Origin: Crocinitomicaceae bacterium
GTDB lineage: Bacteria > Bacteroidota > Bacteroidia > Flavobacteriales_D > Parvicellaceae
Assembly: GCA_002723085.1 (NCBI GenBank)
Contig: PBNK01000020.1
Span: forward strand, 1-64,000
Length of the DNA: 64,000 bases
Direction: 5' to 3'
The first letter of the stretch is position 1. Each line of letters opens with the position of its first letter. The notes under the pieces are model-generated. The model made no database searches and was not told the origin of the DNA. It saw nothing but the letters and a program-made list of their open reading frames with translations. This document shows positions 45,016-54,128 of the stretch, in pieces. A program made the translations under genes and the position numbers.

Positions 45016-46352
45016 GTTATTCTACAGTTATAAGAAATGCAACTATTGTAAATGAAGGCCAAAAGTTTATTGGTGATTTATCTATTGAAAATAATTTCAT
45101 TTCAAATGTAAAACAAGGTTCAATCAATGGAACTTTTGACAAGGAAATTGATGCTACAGGACGTATACTAATTCCTGGAATGATTGATGACCAAGTACAT
45201 TTTAGAGAGCCAGGCTTAACTCAAAAAGCAACAATTTACACAGAATCTAGAGCTGCTATTTCAGGAGGAATCACCTCTTTTATGGAAATGCCAAATACCA
45301 TTCCAAATACAACAACTCAAAAAGAGTTAAAAAATAAATTTGATATTGCATCAAAAGATTCATTGGCAAATTACTCCTTCTACATGGGGGCAACTAATGA
45401 CAACCTGAAAGAGGTCTTAAAAACTGACCCTAAAAACACATGTGGAATAAAAATTTTCATGGGTTCTTCAACAGGAAATATGCTTGTTGACAATAGTGAC
45501 ACATTAAGTCAAATATTTAAGAATAGTCCTATTTTAATTGCTACCCATTGTGAAGATGAAGCTACAATTAGGATAAACACCGCTAAACATATTGAAAAAT
45601 ATGGAAATGATATTCCATTTGAATTGCACCCAATTATTAGAAGTGAAGAAGCTTGTTTTTTATCATCTTCTAAAGCAATTGATTTAGCAAAAAAATACGA
45701 TACTCGTCTTCATATCCTTCATATTTCAACAGAAAAAGAATTAGCATTATTTAAAAGTAATTTATCTCTAAAAGATAAACTTATAACAGCAGAATGCTGC
45801 ATTCACCATATGTGGTTTAATGATAGTCATTATGCTAAAAAAGGAAGTTTTATTAAATGGAATCCCGCAGTCAAAAAAGAAAGCGATAGGGTTGCTATTG
45901 TAAAGGCACTAAAAGACAACACTATTGATGTTATTGCTACCGACCATGCTCCACACACATTTGATGAAAAAAAACAAAATTATACCAAAGCCCCATCTGG
46001 AGGCCCATTAGTTCAACACGCTCTTTTGGCTTTAATGGAACTTGTTGCAAGAGGGGAAATTTCTATTGAAAAAATGGTTGAAAAAACCAGCCATGCAGTT
46101 TCAGACTGTTTTAATATAGAAAAAAGAGGATTTTTAAAAGAAGGGTATTTTGCTGATTTAGTTCTAATTGATCCAAATAAATCCCATACGGTTGACAAGA
46201 AAAATATAAATTATAAATGCGGTTGGTCTCCTTTTGAGGGTGATCGATTTAATTCAACTATACAAAGTACATTTGTAAATGGGAACATGGTTTATAACAA
46301 TAATCAATTTATTGAAAACCACATGGGTATGGCCCTAACATTTCAAAGATGA
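45012..46352 (+). CDS. pyrC: Dihydroorotase, Bacteroidota type
   Basis: Cyclises carbamoyl aspartate in pyrimidine synthesis. A 446-residue amidohydrolase of the class I/AllB-like group. The first metal motif reads DDQVHFREPG, so the first His of the usual HxH is Gln. I recall the same DDQVHFREPG in Porphyromonas and other Bacteroidota dihydroorotases, so this is a lineage trait rather than a defect. KIFMGSSTGN supplies the bridging-Lys region; ATHCEDE, LHILHIST and ATDHAPH carry the remaining metal ligands. It overlaps both neighbours by four bases. Confidence 0.95.
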   Translation: MSYSTVIRNATIVNEGQKFIGDLSIENNFISNVKQGSINGTFDKEIDATGRILIPGMIDDQVHFREPGLTQKATIYTESRAAISGGITSFMEMPNTIPNTTTQKELKNKFDIASKDSLANYSFYMGATNDNLKEVLKTDPKNTCGIKIFMGSSTGNMLVDNSDTLSQIFKNSPILIATHCEDEATIRINTAKHIEKYGNDIPFELHPIIRSEEACFLSSSKAIDLAKKYDTRLHILHISTEKELALFKSNLSLKDKLITAECCIHHMWFNDSHYAKKGSFIKWNPAVKKESDRVAIVKALKDNTIDVIATDHAPHTFDEKKQNYTKAPSGGPLVQHALLALMELVARGEISIEKMVEKTSHAVSDCFNIEKRGFLKEGYFADLVLIDPNKSHTVDKKNINYKCGWSPFEGDRFNSTIQSTFVNGNMVYNNNQFIENHMGMALTFQR

Positions 46353-46921
46353 AAAAACTTTTATTCTTTTTTTTATTTTTCTCAATTTTTAGTTGCATTA
46401 GTAATTTAGATGACGAAAACAATCCTGAAAATGTATTAAGTTTTGAGACTTCAAAAGAAATTCTAAAAGAGACTTGGTTAATTGATGCTCATAAAAGAAA
46501 CAACCAAAACTATTCTTTATTTCCTTACGATAGCATTAATGAAATTACACTTTCAATATTAAAAAAACACAATACATCTCAAGAAGAGTTATCAAACACT
46601 CTAGATTTTTTTTCAAGACATCCAAAACTTCTAGACAGCCTACTAAATGCTATAAAAAAAGACTTAGAAGAAACCTATAAAATGCTTCCTCATGAAGATG
46701 AAACTGACATAAAAACCTTAAATAATTCAGAAATAATTAATATATTAAAGCAATGTCCATTTTATGATTATAATCCAAATAACAAAATTATAATCAATAA
46801 AAGATTAAGAGATTCAATTTTTATTTATTTTAGAAATAATCCTGAAAAACTAGGTCATGCCACATTAAAATCTTTATCAAATAAGCTAAATGAATTAATT
46901 AAACCAGAAATAACAAGATGA
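46349..46921 (+). CDS. DUF4296 lipoprotein
   Basis: A 190-residue lipoprotein of unknown role. The lipobox ends at Cys16 (FSIFSC). The DUF4296 domain follows (about residues 30-110; ILKETWLIDAHKRN, YDSINEITLSILKKHNTSQEEL). DUF4296 genes are often next to the dihydroorotase gene in Bacteroidota. Its start overlaps pyrC by four bases and its stop overlaps the next small gene by four. Confidence 0.85.
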   Translation: MKKLLFFFLFFSIFSCISNLDDENNPENVLSFETSKEILKETWLIDAHKRNNQNYSLFPYDSINEITLSILKKHNTSQEELSNTLDFFSRHPKLLDSLLNAIKKDLEETYKMLPHEDETDIKTLNNSEIINILKQCPFYDYNPNNKIIINKRLRDSIFIYFRNNPEKLGHATLKSLSNKLNELIKPEITR

Positions 46922-47148
46922 AAAAACAATTTATTTTAATACATATCTTTTCGTTTCTTTTTCTAAGCTCTTGTTGTTCTTGGAATGAAAGCAGTAAAAA
47001 AAGTTATTTAACAGAATGTGAAGAATCTAAATTTGACAAAGAGTTTTGCGAATGTTCATTAGAGAAATTAATAACAAATTTTGAATGTTATGATGATGCC
47101 ATTAAACAAGAAGAAAAATTTGCTGAAATCTTTATAGAATGCAATTAA
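46918..47148 (+). CDS. Small Cys-rich lipoprotein, unknown
   Basis: A 76-residue protein with a signal peptide and lipobox LSSC ending at Cys19. The mature part is short, charged and contains Cys in CxC and other spacings (seven Cys in all, including the lipid-anchored one). I do not recognise a family. It is the last gene of the dpm1-pyrC-DUF4296 operon, starting with an ATGA overlap. The stop lies four bases from the stop of crcB on the other strand. Confidence 0.7.
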   Translation: MKKQFILIHIFSFLFLSSCCSWNESSKKSYLTECEESKFDKEFCECSLEKLITNFECYDDAIKQEEKFAEIFIECN

Positions 47149-47152
47149 TGCC

Positions 47153-47521
47153 CTAGTTAAGTTTTAATCTTGAGAAAAAATAAAGCACCAATAAACAAAT
47201 TAAGACGCTAAAAACTACATTAAAAACTGCCCACATAATATGACCAGATTTTATTAGTTCCAATGTTTCGAAACTAAATGTTGAAAAAGTACTTAATCCT
47301 CCACAAAACCCAATAATTAGTAGAGGTTTTAAATTGAAGCCCAACCACTTACCTTCGCCAATTCCACATATACAAATACCAACTATTATACAAGAAAATA
47401 AATTAGCAATGAATGTTCCAATAGGTAAATTATAATTGAAAATTAAAGTACTTGTCTTTCCAATTAAAAACCTTAATACAGCTCCTAAGCCACCTCCAAT
47501 AAAAACATAAAATGCAGTCAT
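47153..47521 (-). CDS. crcB: Fluoride ion channel CrcB/Fluc
   Basis: Small dimeric fluoride exporter, 122 residues with four membrane helices. Conserved: GGGLGAVLRFLIGK, GTFIANLFSCIIVG, and GFCGGLSTFSTFSFETL with the Thr-Phe track that lines the pore. It is the last gene of the hpt-adk-obg-pap2-crcB string, two bases after pap2. I did not see a fluoride riboswitch in its short upstream region. Confidence 0.95.
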   Translation of the reverse strand: MTAFYVFIGGGLGAVLRFLIGKTSTLIFNYNLPIGTFIANLFSCIIVGICICGIGEGKWLGFNLKPLLIIGFCGGLSTFSTFSFETLELIKSGHIMWAVFNVVFSVLICLLVLYFFSRLKLN

Positions 47522-47523
47522 AT

Positions 47524-48096
47524 TTACAGAATTTTAATTTTTACTATGAATTTATAAAGAGAAAATGAAATTAAAAAACCTAAAAGCATTCCACCGATTA
47601 CATCAGAAACATAATGCACTCCTAAATATACCCTACTATATGAAACAAGTAATACAAAAGGAACTAACAAATAACCTATTTTGACAAATCTATGTTTTAA
47701 AATAAAGTAAACCATAGATGATATCCCAGCCATGTTTGCAGCATGACTGGATACAAACCCATATACCCCACCAGTATAATTATTTACCAAATGCAATTTA
47801 TCTTTTAATAATAAGTTATGAGAGGGTCTATATCTTTCAAAAACTTCTTTAAAAAAATATTTAGCGCTCAAATCACATAATGAAACTACTACTAATAAAA
47901 CAATAATCATTAAAACTGCTTGTTTTAAATTATATGTCTTAGTCAACAACACTATAAACACAACATAAAAAGGTAAGCCAAACCAAACTGAACTTACTAT
48001 CCACATAATTTCATCAAGAAAAGGGCTATTTAAAGAGTTAATAAATAATAAAACTTTATGATCAAAAGACTCAATTATAGAAATAAAATCACTCAC
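47524..48096 (-). CDS. PAP2-family membrane phosphatase
   Basis: A 190-residue integral membrane phosphatase. The three PAP2 motifs are visible: [20 protein letters not shown], and [16 protein letters not shown]. Substrates of the family include undecaprenyl pyrophosphate and phosphatidic or phosphatidylglycerol phosphate; I cannot choose. Coupled to obg by a four-base overlap. Confidence 0.93.
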   Translation of the reverse strand: MSDFISIIESFDHKVLLFINSLNSPFLDEIMWIVSSVWFGLPFYVVFIVLLTKTYNLKQAVLMIIVLLVVVSLCDLSAKYFFKEVFERYRPSHNLLLKDKLHLVNNYTGGVYGFVSSHAANMAGISSMVYFILKHRFVKIGYLLVPFVLLVSYSRVYLGVHYVSDVIGGMLLGFLISFSLYKFIVKIKIL

Positions 48097-49085
48097 TCAT
48101 TTATTTTTTTCCAAAGCTCATCCTTAAGCTCAACAATGCCTTTTTGAGCCACAGATGAAATACAAACTATTTTAATATTTTTAGGGAATTCTTCCGATAA
48201 CTCTTTTAATAATTCATCATCAAGCATATCACACTTTGTTATAGCTAAAACCCTTTCTTTATCTAGAAGTTCTTGATTATATTGCTTAAGCTCATTAAGT
48301 AAAACATGATATTCTTTAGCAATGTGATCAGTATCAGCAGGGATCATAAATAACAAAACTGCATTTCTTTCTATATGCCTTAAAAAACGATGTCCTAATC
48401 CCTTACCTAAATGAGCTCCTTCAATAATCCCAGGAATATCTGCCATAACAAAAGATTTATGGTCTCTATATTCAACAATACCAAGATTTGGGACAAGAGT
48501 TGTAAATGGGTAATTAGCTATTTCAGGTTTTGCAGCACTAACTACAGAAAGTAAAGTTGATTTGCCAGCATTTGGAAACCCTACTAAACCAACATCAGCC
48601 AAAACTTTTAACTCTAAAATCTTCCATTCATCCTTTCCATCTTCACCCGGCTGAGCATATCTAGGAGATTGATTAGTAGAAGATTTAAAATGATCGTTAC
48701 CTAATCCACCTCTACCTCCTTCAACTAATATAAATTCTTCTCCATCTTCAGTAATTTCAAAAAGAACTTCCCCAGTTTCAGCATCCTTTGCAACAGTTCC
48801 TAAAGGAACTTCAATCAATTCATCTTTACCATCTTTACCATGTTTTAATGCAGAACCTCCAGATTCACCAGGCTTTGCTATTACATGCTTTCTATATTTT
48901 AAACTTAATAGAGTCCAAATTTGACTATTTCCTTTCAAAATAATATGCCCACCTCTGCCTCCATCACCACCATCAGGTCCACCTTTAGCTGTAGTTCTAT
49001 CACGGTGGAAATGTGTTGAACCTGAACCGCCTTTTCCAGAACGACAACAAATTTTCACATAATCTACAAAATTTGAAGAAGACAT
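48093..49085 (-). CDS. obg: GTPase Obg/CgtA
   Basis: Ribosome-associated GTPase. The glycine-rich Obg fold is at the N-terminus ([30 protein letters not shown] region). G1 is [12 protein letters not shown]3 is [18 protein letters not shown], and G4 is TKCDML. The protein ends after the G domain at 330 residues, without a C-terminal OCT domain, which is usual for Bacteroidota. It is part of the hpt-adk-obg operon. Confidence 0.97.
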   Translation of the reverse strand: MSSSNFVDYVKICCRSGKGGSGSTHFHRDRTTAKGGPDGGDGGRGGHIILKGNSQIWTLLSLKYRKHVIAKPGESGGSALKHGKDGKDELIEVPLGTVAKDAETGEVLFEITEDGEEFILVEGGRGGLGNDHFKSSTNQSPRYAQPGEDGKDEWKILELKVLADVGLVGFPNAGKSTLLSVVSAAKPEIANYPFTTLVPNLGIVEYRDHKSFVMADIPGIIEGAHLGKGLGHRFLRHIERNAVLLFMIPADTDHIAKEYHVLLNELKQYNQELLDKERVLAITKCDMLDDELLKELSEEFPKNIKIVCISSVAQKGIVELKDELWKKINE

Positions 49086-49095
49086 TATAAATTAA

Positions 49096-49665
49096 TTACT
49101 TTTCTAATTCTTTAAAAACTCTTACAGTAATTTCATCAATCGACCCTAATCCATTTACTGAAAAATGTTTGCCTTGTTTGTTATAGTAATCAGCAAGAAT
49201 TGCTGTTTTTTGAAGATATACCTGAATTCGATTATCAATAATATCTTCATCTAAATCATCAGCTCTTCCACTGTATTTCCCTCTAGCTAGAAGTCGTTTT
49301 ATTAGTTCTTCTTTAGGAACATCAAGAGCAATCATTTTAGTTATTGAGGACCCTATTGATGACAAAAAACCATCTAAAGCCGAAGCTTGTTGAACAGTTC
49401 TAGGAAAACCATCAAATATAAAACCATCAGACTCTGGATGGCTTTTCACTTCAGATTCAAGCATTTTAATGGTTACCTCATCAGGAACTAATTCTCCTTT
49501 ATCGATATAAGTTTTAGCTGCTAAACCTAAAGTAGTTTCATTTTTAATATTTTGTCTAAATATATCACCTGTGGATAAATGAGTTAAATTAAATTGATTC
49601 ATTATCCTTTCTGCTTGTGTTCCTTTTCCAGCACCAGGAGGGCCGAATAAAACAATATTCATCAT
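49096..49665 (-). CDS. adk: Adenylate kinase, short form
   Basis: Interconverts ATP, AMP and ADP. Seen: P-loop GPPGAGKGTQAE, DGFPRTVQQA, and GRADDLDEDIIDNRI. At 189 residues it is the short type that lacks the LID insertion and its zinc Cys. There are two tandem ATG codons (49665 and 49662); the second gives the usual MNIVLFGPP start. It is ten bases before obg and seven after hpt. Confidence 0.97.
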   Translation of the reverse strand: MMNIVLFGPPGAGKGTQAERIMNQFNLTHLSTGDIFRQNIKNETTLGLAAKTYIDKGELVPDEVTIKMLESEVKSHPESDGFIFDGFPRTVQQASALDGFLSSIGSSITKMIALDVPKEELIKRLLARGKYSGRADDLDEDIIDNRIQVYLQKTAILADYYNKQGKHFSVNGLGSIDEITVRVFKELEK

Positions 49666-49672
49666 AGTTTAA

Positions 49673-50209
49673 TTATTCTTCAATTATATATATTTCATCA
49701 AGATTTCTTCCTAAACCATTATAATCTAAACCGAATCCTACTAGGAATTCATTCCCAACCTCTATGGCTGCATAATCAATCGGGAAAACTCCTTTATAGG
49801 CTAAAGGTTTGTAAAGCAAAGTTGAAACTTTAATTGATTTAGGATTATATGACTTAAGCTTATTTATTACCGCATCAATGGTAGCACCTGTGTCAACAAT
49901 ATCTTCAACAATAATAACATCTTTATTTGAAATGGATTCGTTAATACCAATAAGTTCTTTTATTTTTCCAGTAGATTGTGTTCCTTCATATGAAGCAACT
50001 TTTAAAAAAGTAACTTCACAATTATGATTAAACCTTTTCATTAAATCGGATGCAAACATAAAAGAACCATTTAAAATGCATATAAAAACAGGATTGCTTT
50101 TGGCATAGTCAGTATTTATTTTTACTGAAATTGCATCAATAGCCTCTCGAATTTTAGCAGATTCAATAAAAAGTTTAAAGTTTTTATCTTTTAAAGAAAC
50201 TTTTTTCAT
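49673..50209 (-). CDS. hpt: Hypoxanthine phosphoribosyltransferase
   Basis: Purine salvage: hypoxanthine or guanine plus PRPP to the nucleotide. The PRPP-binding motif VIIVEDIVDTGATIDAV is intact, as is the N-terminal CILNGSFMFASDLM pyrophosphate loop. Length of 178 is typical. It is first in the operon hpt-adk-obg-pap2-crcB and is divergent from purK, so purine salvage and synthesis genes share the 101-base gap. Confidence 0.95.
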   Translation of the reverse strand: MKKVSLKDKNFKLFIESAKIREAIDAISVKINTDYAKSNPVFICILNGSFMFASDLMKRFNHNCEVTFLKVASYEGTQSTGKIKELIGINESISNKDVIIVEDIVDTGATIDAVINKLKSYNPKSIKVSTLLYKPLAYKGVFPIDYAAIEVGNEFLVGFGLDYNGLGRNLDEIYIIEE

Positions 50210-50222
50210 CTTGTTTAATGGT

Positions 50223-50230
50223 CAAATGTA
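50223..50230 (-). promoter_or_regulatory. Candidate -7 element TACATTTG for the hpt operon
   Basis: Minus-strand TACATTTG lies 13 bases before the ATG at 50209. No -33 TTG was seen at the usual distance on this strand. Confidence 0.5.
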
Positions 50231-50255
50231 ATCAATTCATTTAACGGAAAAATAA

Positions 50256-50285
50256 TTGTTTCTTTAATTTCGTCAATTACCTTTG
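50256..50285 (+). promoter_or_regulatory. Promoter of purK: TTG-19-TACCTTTG
   Basis: TTG at 50256-50258 and TACCTTTG at 50278-50285 are 19 bases apart, matching the Bacteroidota -33/-7 consensus. The -7 element ends 25 bases before the ATG at 50311. This is the best-formed promoter in the window. Confidence 0.7.
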
Positions 50286-50310
50286 CATTTACATTTTTAA
50301 ATGAGTCTTT

Positions 50311-51462
50311 ATGCAATTTTTTAGCTCAAACTTTAAACTAGGAATATTAGGTGGAGGACAACTGGGTAAAATGCTTTTATACGACTGCAAAAGATATGAC
50401 GTTTTTACTAAAGTAATGGACCCTAATAAAAACGCTCCAGCTAGTAAACTTGCGGACGAATTTGTAATTGGCGATTTAACAAACTATGAAGATGTTATAA
50501 ATTTTGGAAAAAACGTTGATGTATTAACTATCGAAATAGAAAACATTAACACAGATGCTTTAGAGTTTTTAGAAAAAAAAGGCAAGAAAGTTTTTCCATC
50601 TTCATCCACATTAAAAATTATACAAAACAAATCAAAACAAAAATACTTTTACAAACAGCATAATTTACCAACATCTAACTATAAAAGCTATAATGGAATA
50701 AAGGATATAATTGATGATTATAATATTGGGAACATTCAACTCCCTTCTGTTTGGAAAAGTGCAAAGTTTGGATATGATGGGAAAGGTGTTAAAATCATCA
50801 AAAACTTTAATGACATTAAAAGTTTACCTAATGTTCAATGTCTTATTGAAGAAAAAGTTAACATAAAAAAAGAACTTTCTGTAATTGTAGTTAGAAATCC
50901 AAATAAAGAAGAAAGGTGTTTCCCTGTGGTAGAAATGGAGTTTAATCCAGATTCTAACTTAGTTGAATACATCATGTGTCCAGCAAAAATTTCCAATGAT
51001 TTGGAAGAAAAAGCATACGAAATTGCTTTAAAAACTGCTCAGAAATTTGACAGTATTGGACTTTTAGCTGTTGAATTATTTCTAACTAATGAGAATGAAA
51101 TTATCATCAATGAAGTTGCGCCAAGACCTCATAATTCAGGCCATCATACTATTGAATGCTGTATGACCTCTCAATTTGACCAACACATTAGAAGCGTCTT
51201 GAATTTGCCGCTTGGGAGTACTGAAATAAAAATTCCAGGGATAATGGTAAATTTGGTTGGAGAAAACAAAACTGAAGGTGATGTTAAGTATAACAATATT
51301 GAAAAAGTATTTAACACACCAGGGGTTTCTACTCATCTATATGGAAAGAAAAAGTCAAGACTAAATAGAAAAATGGGGCATATCACAATTGTAAATAATG
51401 AAATAGAAGAAGCCATAAAAATTGGAAAAAAAATTAAAAACTTAATTAAAGTAACAACATGA
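50311..51462 (+). CDS. purK: 5-(carboxyamino)imidazole ribonucleotide synthase
   Basis: ATP-grasp enzyme of purine synthesis: AIR plus bicarbonate and ATP to N5-CAIR. Seen: N-terminal [14 protein letters not shown], the ATP-grasp segment [34 protein letters not shown], and [15 protein letters not shown]. Length of 383 is normal. It overlaps purE by four bases. The pair is divergent from hpt. Confidence 0.97.
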   Translation: MQFFSSNFKLGILGGGQLGKMLLYDCKRYDVFTKVMDPNKNAPASKLADEFVIGDLTNYEDVINFGKNVDVLTIEIENINTDALEFLEKKGKKVFPSSSTLKIIQNKSKQKYFYKQHNLPTSNYKSYNGIKDIIDDYNIGNIQLPSVWKSAKFGYDGKGVKIIKNFNDIKSLPNVQCLIEEKVNIKKELSVIVVRNPNKEERCFPVVEMEFNPDSNLVEYIMCPAKISNDLEEKAYEIALKTAQKFDSIGLLAVELFLTNENEIIINEVAPRPHNSGHHTIECCMTSQFDQHIRSVLNLPLGSTEIKIPGIMVNLVGENKTEGDVKYNNIEKVFNTPGVSTHLYGKKKSRLNRKMGHITIVNNEIEEAIKIGKKIKNLIKVTT

Positions 51463-51941
51463 AACAAGTTGGAATTATAATGGGAAGTAAAAGCGATTTG
51501 CCAATAATGCAAGAAGCTATTGATATATTAAAAGATTTTGGTATAGAAACCGAAGTTAAAATTGTTTCAGCTCATAGAACACCAAGCAGGATGTTTGAAT
51601 TTGCTGAAAATGCACAAAAAAGTGGGATTAAAGTTATTATTGCTGGTGCTGGAGGTGCTGCGCATCTTCCTGGTATGGTTGCCTCTATCACAAATCTTCC
51701 AGTAATTGGTGTCCCTATAAAGTCTAGAAACTCAATTGATGGTTGGGACTCTATATTATCTATACTACAAATGCCTAATGGTGTCCCTGTTGCTACAGTT
51801 GCTTTAAATGGCGCTCAAAATGCAGGAATTCTAGCGGCTCAAATTCTTGGTGCTAGTGAAATTTCTATTTCTGAAAAAATAGAGAAATACAAAGAAAATC
51901 TTAAAAAGAAAGTCATTCAATCTAATGAAGGATTAGACTAA
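51459..51941 (+). CDS. purE: N5-CAIR mutase (class I PurE)
   Basis: Converts N5-CAIR to CAIR. The core [28 protein letters not shown] and [15 protein letters not shown] motifs of class I PurE are present; a class I enzyme fits the presence of PurK. Length of 160 is typical. The ATG overlaps the purK stop (ATGA). Confidence 0.97.
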   Translation: MKQVGIIMGSKSDLPIMQEAIDILKDFGIETEVKIVSAHRTPSRMFEFAENAQKSGIKVIIAGAGGAAHLPGMVASITNLPVIGVPIKSRNSIDGWDSILSILQMPNGVPVATVALNGAQNAGILAAQILGASEISISEKIEKYKENLKKKVIQSNEGLD

Positions 51942-51972
51942 TTTATTATTCCAAAAAAGTATTTTATAAAAC

Positions 51973-52992
51973 ATGATTAAAACTGATATCATAATCATTG
52001 GAGCTGGTCCAGTAGGTTTATTTACTGTATTTGAAGCTGGATTACTTAAGTTAAAATGCCATCTAATTGATGCCCTTCCTGAACCGGGAGGTCAGTGTAT
52101 AGAAATTTATCCAAAAAAACCTATATACGATATTCCTGGATACCCAAGTATTCTGGGTTATGAATTAGTAGAAAACTTAATGGAACAAATAAGGCCCTTT
52201 AACCCTGGTTTCACACTAGGTGAACCTGCTGTTGACATTAAAAAAGATGTTGATGAGCAATTTATTGTCACTACAAAACAGGGTACACAACACAAAGCTC
52301 CTGTTGTTGCCATTGCTGGAGGGTTAGGAGTTTTCACGCCAAGAAGGCCTCCAATTTCGAATCTTAAAGAATTTGAAAACAAAGGTGTAAACTATATTAT
52401 CAAAGATCCTGAATTATTTAAAGAAAAAGACATTGTGATTTCAGGTGGAGGAGACAGTGCATTAGATTGGGCGCTTTATTTTGCGAATGATTTTTCAAAA
52501 AAGGTAACGTTAGTTCATCGAAGTCAGCAATTTAGAGCTCATAATGATTCTGTTCAAAAAGCAATGGATATGGCTAGCAATGGAAAAATTAACCTAATAT
52601 TAGACTCAGAGGTCTCAGCCATTGAAGGAAACGGTTCACTAGAGTCTGTAAAAATAAAATCAAAAGCTTCTAAAGAATTAACAAAAATTAATTGTGATTA
52701 TTGGCTACCTCTTTTTGGTTTAACTCCAAAATTAGGGCCAATAGCAAACTGGGGATTAGAAATTGAAAAGAATGCTATAAAAGTTAATAACTCAGATGAT
52801 TACTCAACTAATATACCTGGAATATACGCTGTTGGTGACGTAAATACATATAAAGGAAAGTTAAAATTAATTTTATGTGGATTTCATGAATCAGCAATCA
52901 TGGTTCAATCCGCCTTTAAACGAATTCATCCAAACAAAAAAAACATTTTAAAATATACTACTGTAACTGGTATTTCTGGGTTTGGAGAATGA
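51973..52992 (+). CDS. Ferredoxin-NADP reductase, thioredoxin-reductase-like type
   Basis: FAD flavoprotein that moves electrons between NADPH and ferredoxin. FAD motif IIIGAGPVGLFTVFEAGLL at the N-terminus, NADPH motif IVISGGGDSALDWALYFA in the middle, and the C-terminal YAVGDVNTYKGKLKLILCG. The CxxC of true thioredoxin reductases between these motifs is absent, as in the YumC/TrxR-like FNR class. Length of 339 is typical. A ferredoxin gene starts inside its last codons, so ferredoxin is the likely partner. Confidence 0.92.
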   Translation: MIKTDIIIIGAGPVGLFTVFEAGLLKLKCHLIDALPEPGGQCIEIYPKKPIYDIPGYPSILGYELVENLMEQIRPFNPGFTLGEPAVDIKKDVDEQFIVTTKQGTQHKAPVVAIAGGLGVFTPRRPPISNLKEFENKGVNYIIKDPELFKEKDIVISGGGDSALDWALYFANDFSKKVTLVHRSQQFRAHNDSVQKAMDMASNGKINLILDSEVSAIEGNGSLESVKIKSKASKELTKINCDYWLPLFGLTPKLGPIANWGLEIEKNAIKVNNSDDYSTNIPGIYAVGDVNTYKGKLKLILCGFHESAIMVQSAFKRIHPNKKNILKYTTVTGISGFGE

Positions 52993-53329
52993 AATTAATA
53001 TAGAATTAATTGACCGTGAAGGTGCTTTGCATAATCTTATCGGACCAACTGATGTTAATTTAAATTTAATGGAGTTAATTAAACTTCATGAACTTCCTGT
53101 TGATGGAACTTGCGGAGGTATGGCAATGTGTGCTTCTTGTCAAATTTATGTACTAAACGATGTAGTTTCTTTAGAAAAATCAGAAGATGAACAAGCGATG
53201 TTGGATGAAGCATGGCATGTTCAAGACAATAGTCGATTAGCTTGTCAAATCCCCATTTCTAAAGAGATTAATGGCCTTAAAATAGAATTAGCTCCATTTA
53301 ATGATGACAATCATGATGACGATTGGTAA
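52982..53329 (+). CDS. [2Fe-2S] ferredoxin, adrenodoxin type
   Basis: A 115-residue 2Fe-2S electron carrier. Ligand pattern CGGMAMCASC (C-x5-C-x2-C) with a distant Cys in LACQIPI is the ISC/adrenodoxin-type arrangement. The start is TTG at 52982, inside the last codons of the reductase gene (11 bases overlap), because no ATG lies at a suitable place. It probably takes electrons from the preceding reductase and may feed Fe-S assembly (inference). Confidence 0.9.
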   Translation: MENEINIELIDREGALHNLIGPTDVNLNLMELIKLHELPVDGTCGGMAMCASCQIYVLNDVVSLEKSEDEQAMLDEAWHVQDNSRLACQIPISKEINGLKIELAPFNDDNHDDDW

Positions 53330-53330
53330 T

Positions 53331-54101
53331 TTATTTTAAATCAATTGGAATTTTACAAACAGGAATAGAATTCATCTTATGAAGATTAGCTAAATGCATT
53401 TTATTATAAATTTTTATTACCTCCAATTGTCTTTTATTTAATTTTTCAGCAGATCCTGAAAACTCCATAGCCCATTCTAATTCATCATAAGTAGCTCCTA
53501 TTTGGTCTTCATCACTTCTGTCATCATCCCATAAACCGTCAGTTGGAGCAGCATTTAAAATAGAAGATATAATACCCATATGACTCGCCAAACCAAAAAC
53601 TTCTGATTTCATTAGATCAGCAATTGGTGAAAGATCAACACCTCCATCACCATACTTTGTATAAAAACCAACTCCAAAATCTTCTACCTTATTTCCTGTA
53701 CCTGCAACCAAGAATTTATTATGGCTAGCAAAAGCATAAAGAGTTGTCATTCTCATCCTAGATCTTAAATTAGCCATAGTTAAGTGGTCCTGAATATTGT
53801 CAGGTAAAATATCCTCAAAAGAGTTAAATGTATTTGTTAAATCCACTTCATTACACTTAATATTTTCAAAATTATTGCCTAACCAAGAAATATGATCTTT
53901 GCTTCTATAAAATTGATTAGATTGCTGTAAAATTGGCATGTTTAAAACTAAAGTTGGCAAACCTGTCAAAGCACATAAAGTAGAAGTTACTGCAGAGTCA
54001 ACACCACCAGAAACTCCAACAACAAACCCATTTTGAGAAGCTGATTCACAATACTCTTTTAGCCAATTAACTATATAATTTTGAATTCGATTGTAATTCA
54101 C
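53331..54101 (-). CDS. nadE: NH3-dependent NAD synthetase
   Basis: Amidates NaAD to NAD. The P-loop is VGVSGGVDSAVTS, followed by AGTGNKVEDFGVGFYTKYGDGGVDLSPIADL-type segments near residues 130-165 with the conserved KVE.GF and GDGG. No glutaminase domain: 256 residues, so ammonia is used. The start is GTG at 54101. In Flavobacterium the gldBC genes lie near nadE, and the same neighbourhood holds here. Its stop is one base from the ferredoxin stop. Confidence 0.94.
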   Translation of the reverse strand: MNYNRIQNYIVNWLKEYCESASQNGFVVGVSGGVDSAVTSTLCALTGLPTLVLNMPILQQSNQFYRSKDHISWLGNNFENIKCNEVDLTNTFNSFEDILPDNIQDHLTMANLRSRMRMTTLYAFASHNKFLVAGTGNKVEDFGVGFYTKYGDGGVDLSPIADLMKSEVFGLASHMGIISSILNAAPTDGLWDDDRSDEDQIGATYDELEWAMEFSGSAEKLNKRQLEVIKIYNKMHLANLHKMNSIPVCKIPIDLK

Positions 54102-54128
54102 AAAATAAAGTTAGAAATGAAAGTATTA

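Noticed and set aside
45012-46352. Dihydroorotase possibly inactive because of the missing first His
   Set aside because: The same DDQVHFREPG occurs, as far as I recall, in functional Bacteroidota enzymes, and all other metal motifs are intact.
47153-47521. A fluoride riboswitch for crcB
   Set aside because: Only two bases separate crcB from the preceding gene, and I could not find the conserved pseudoknot in the upstream region of the operon.
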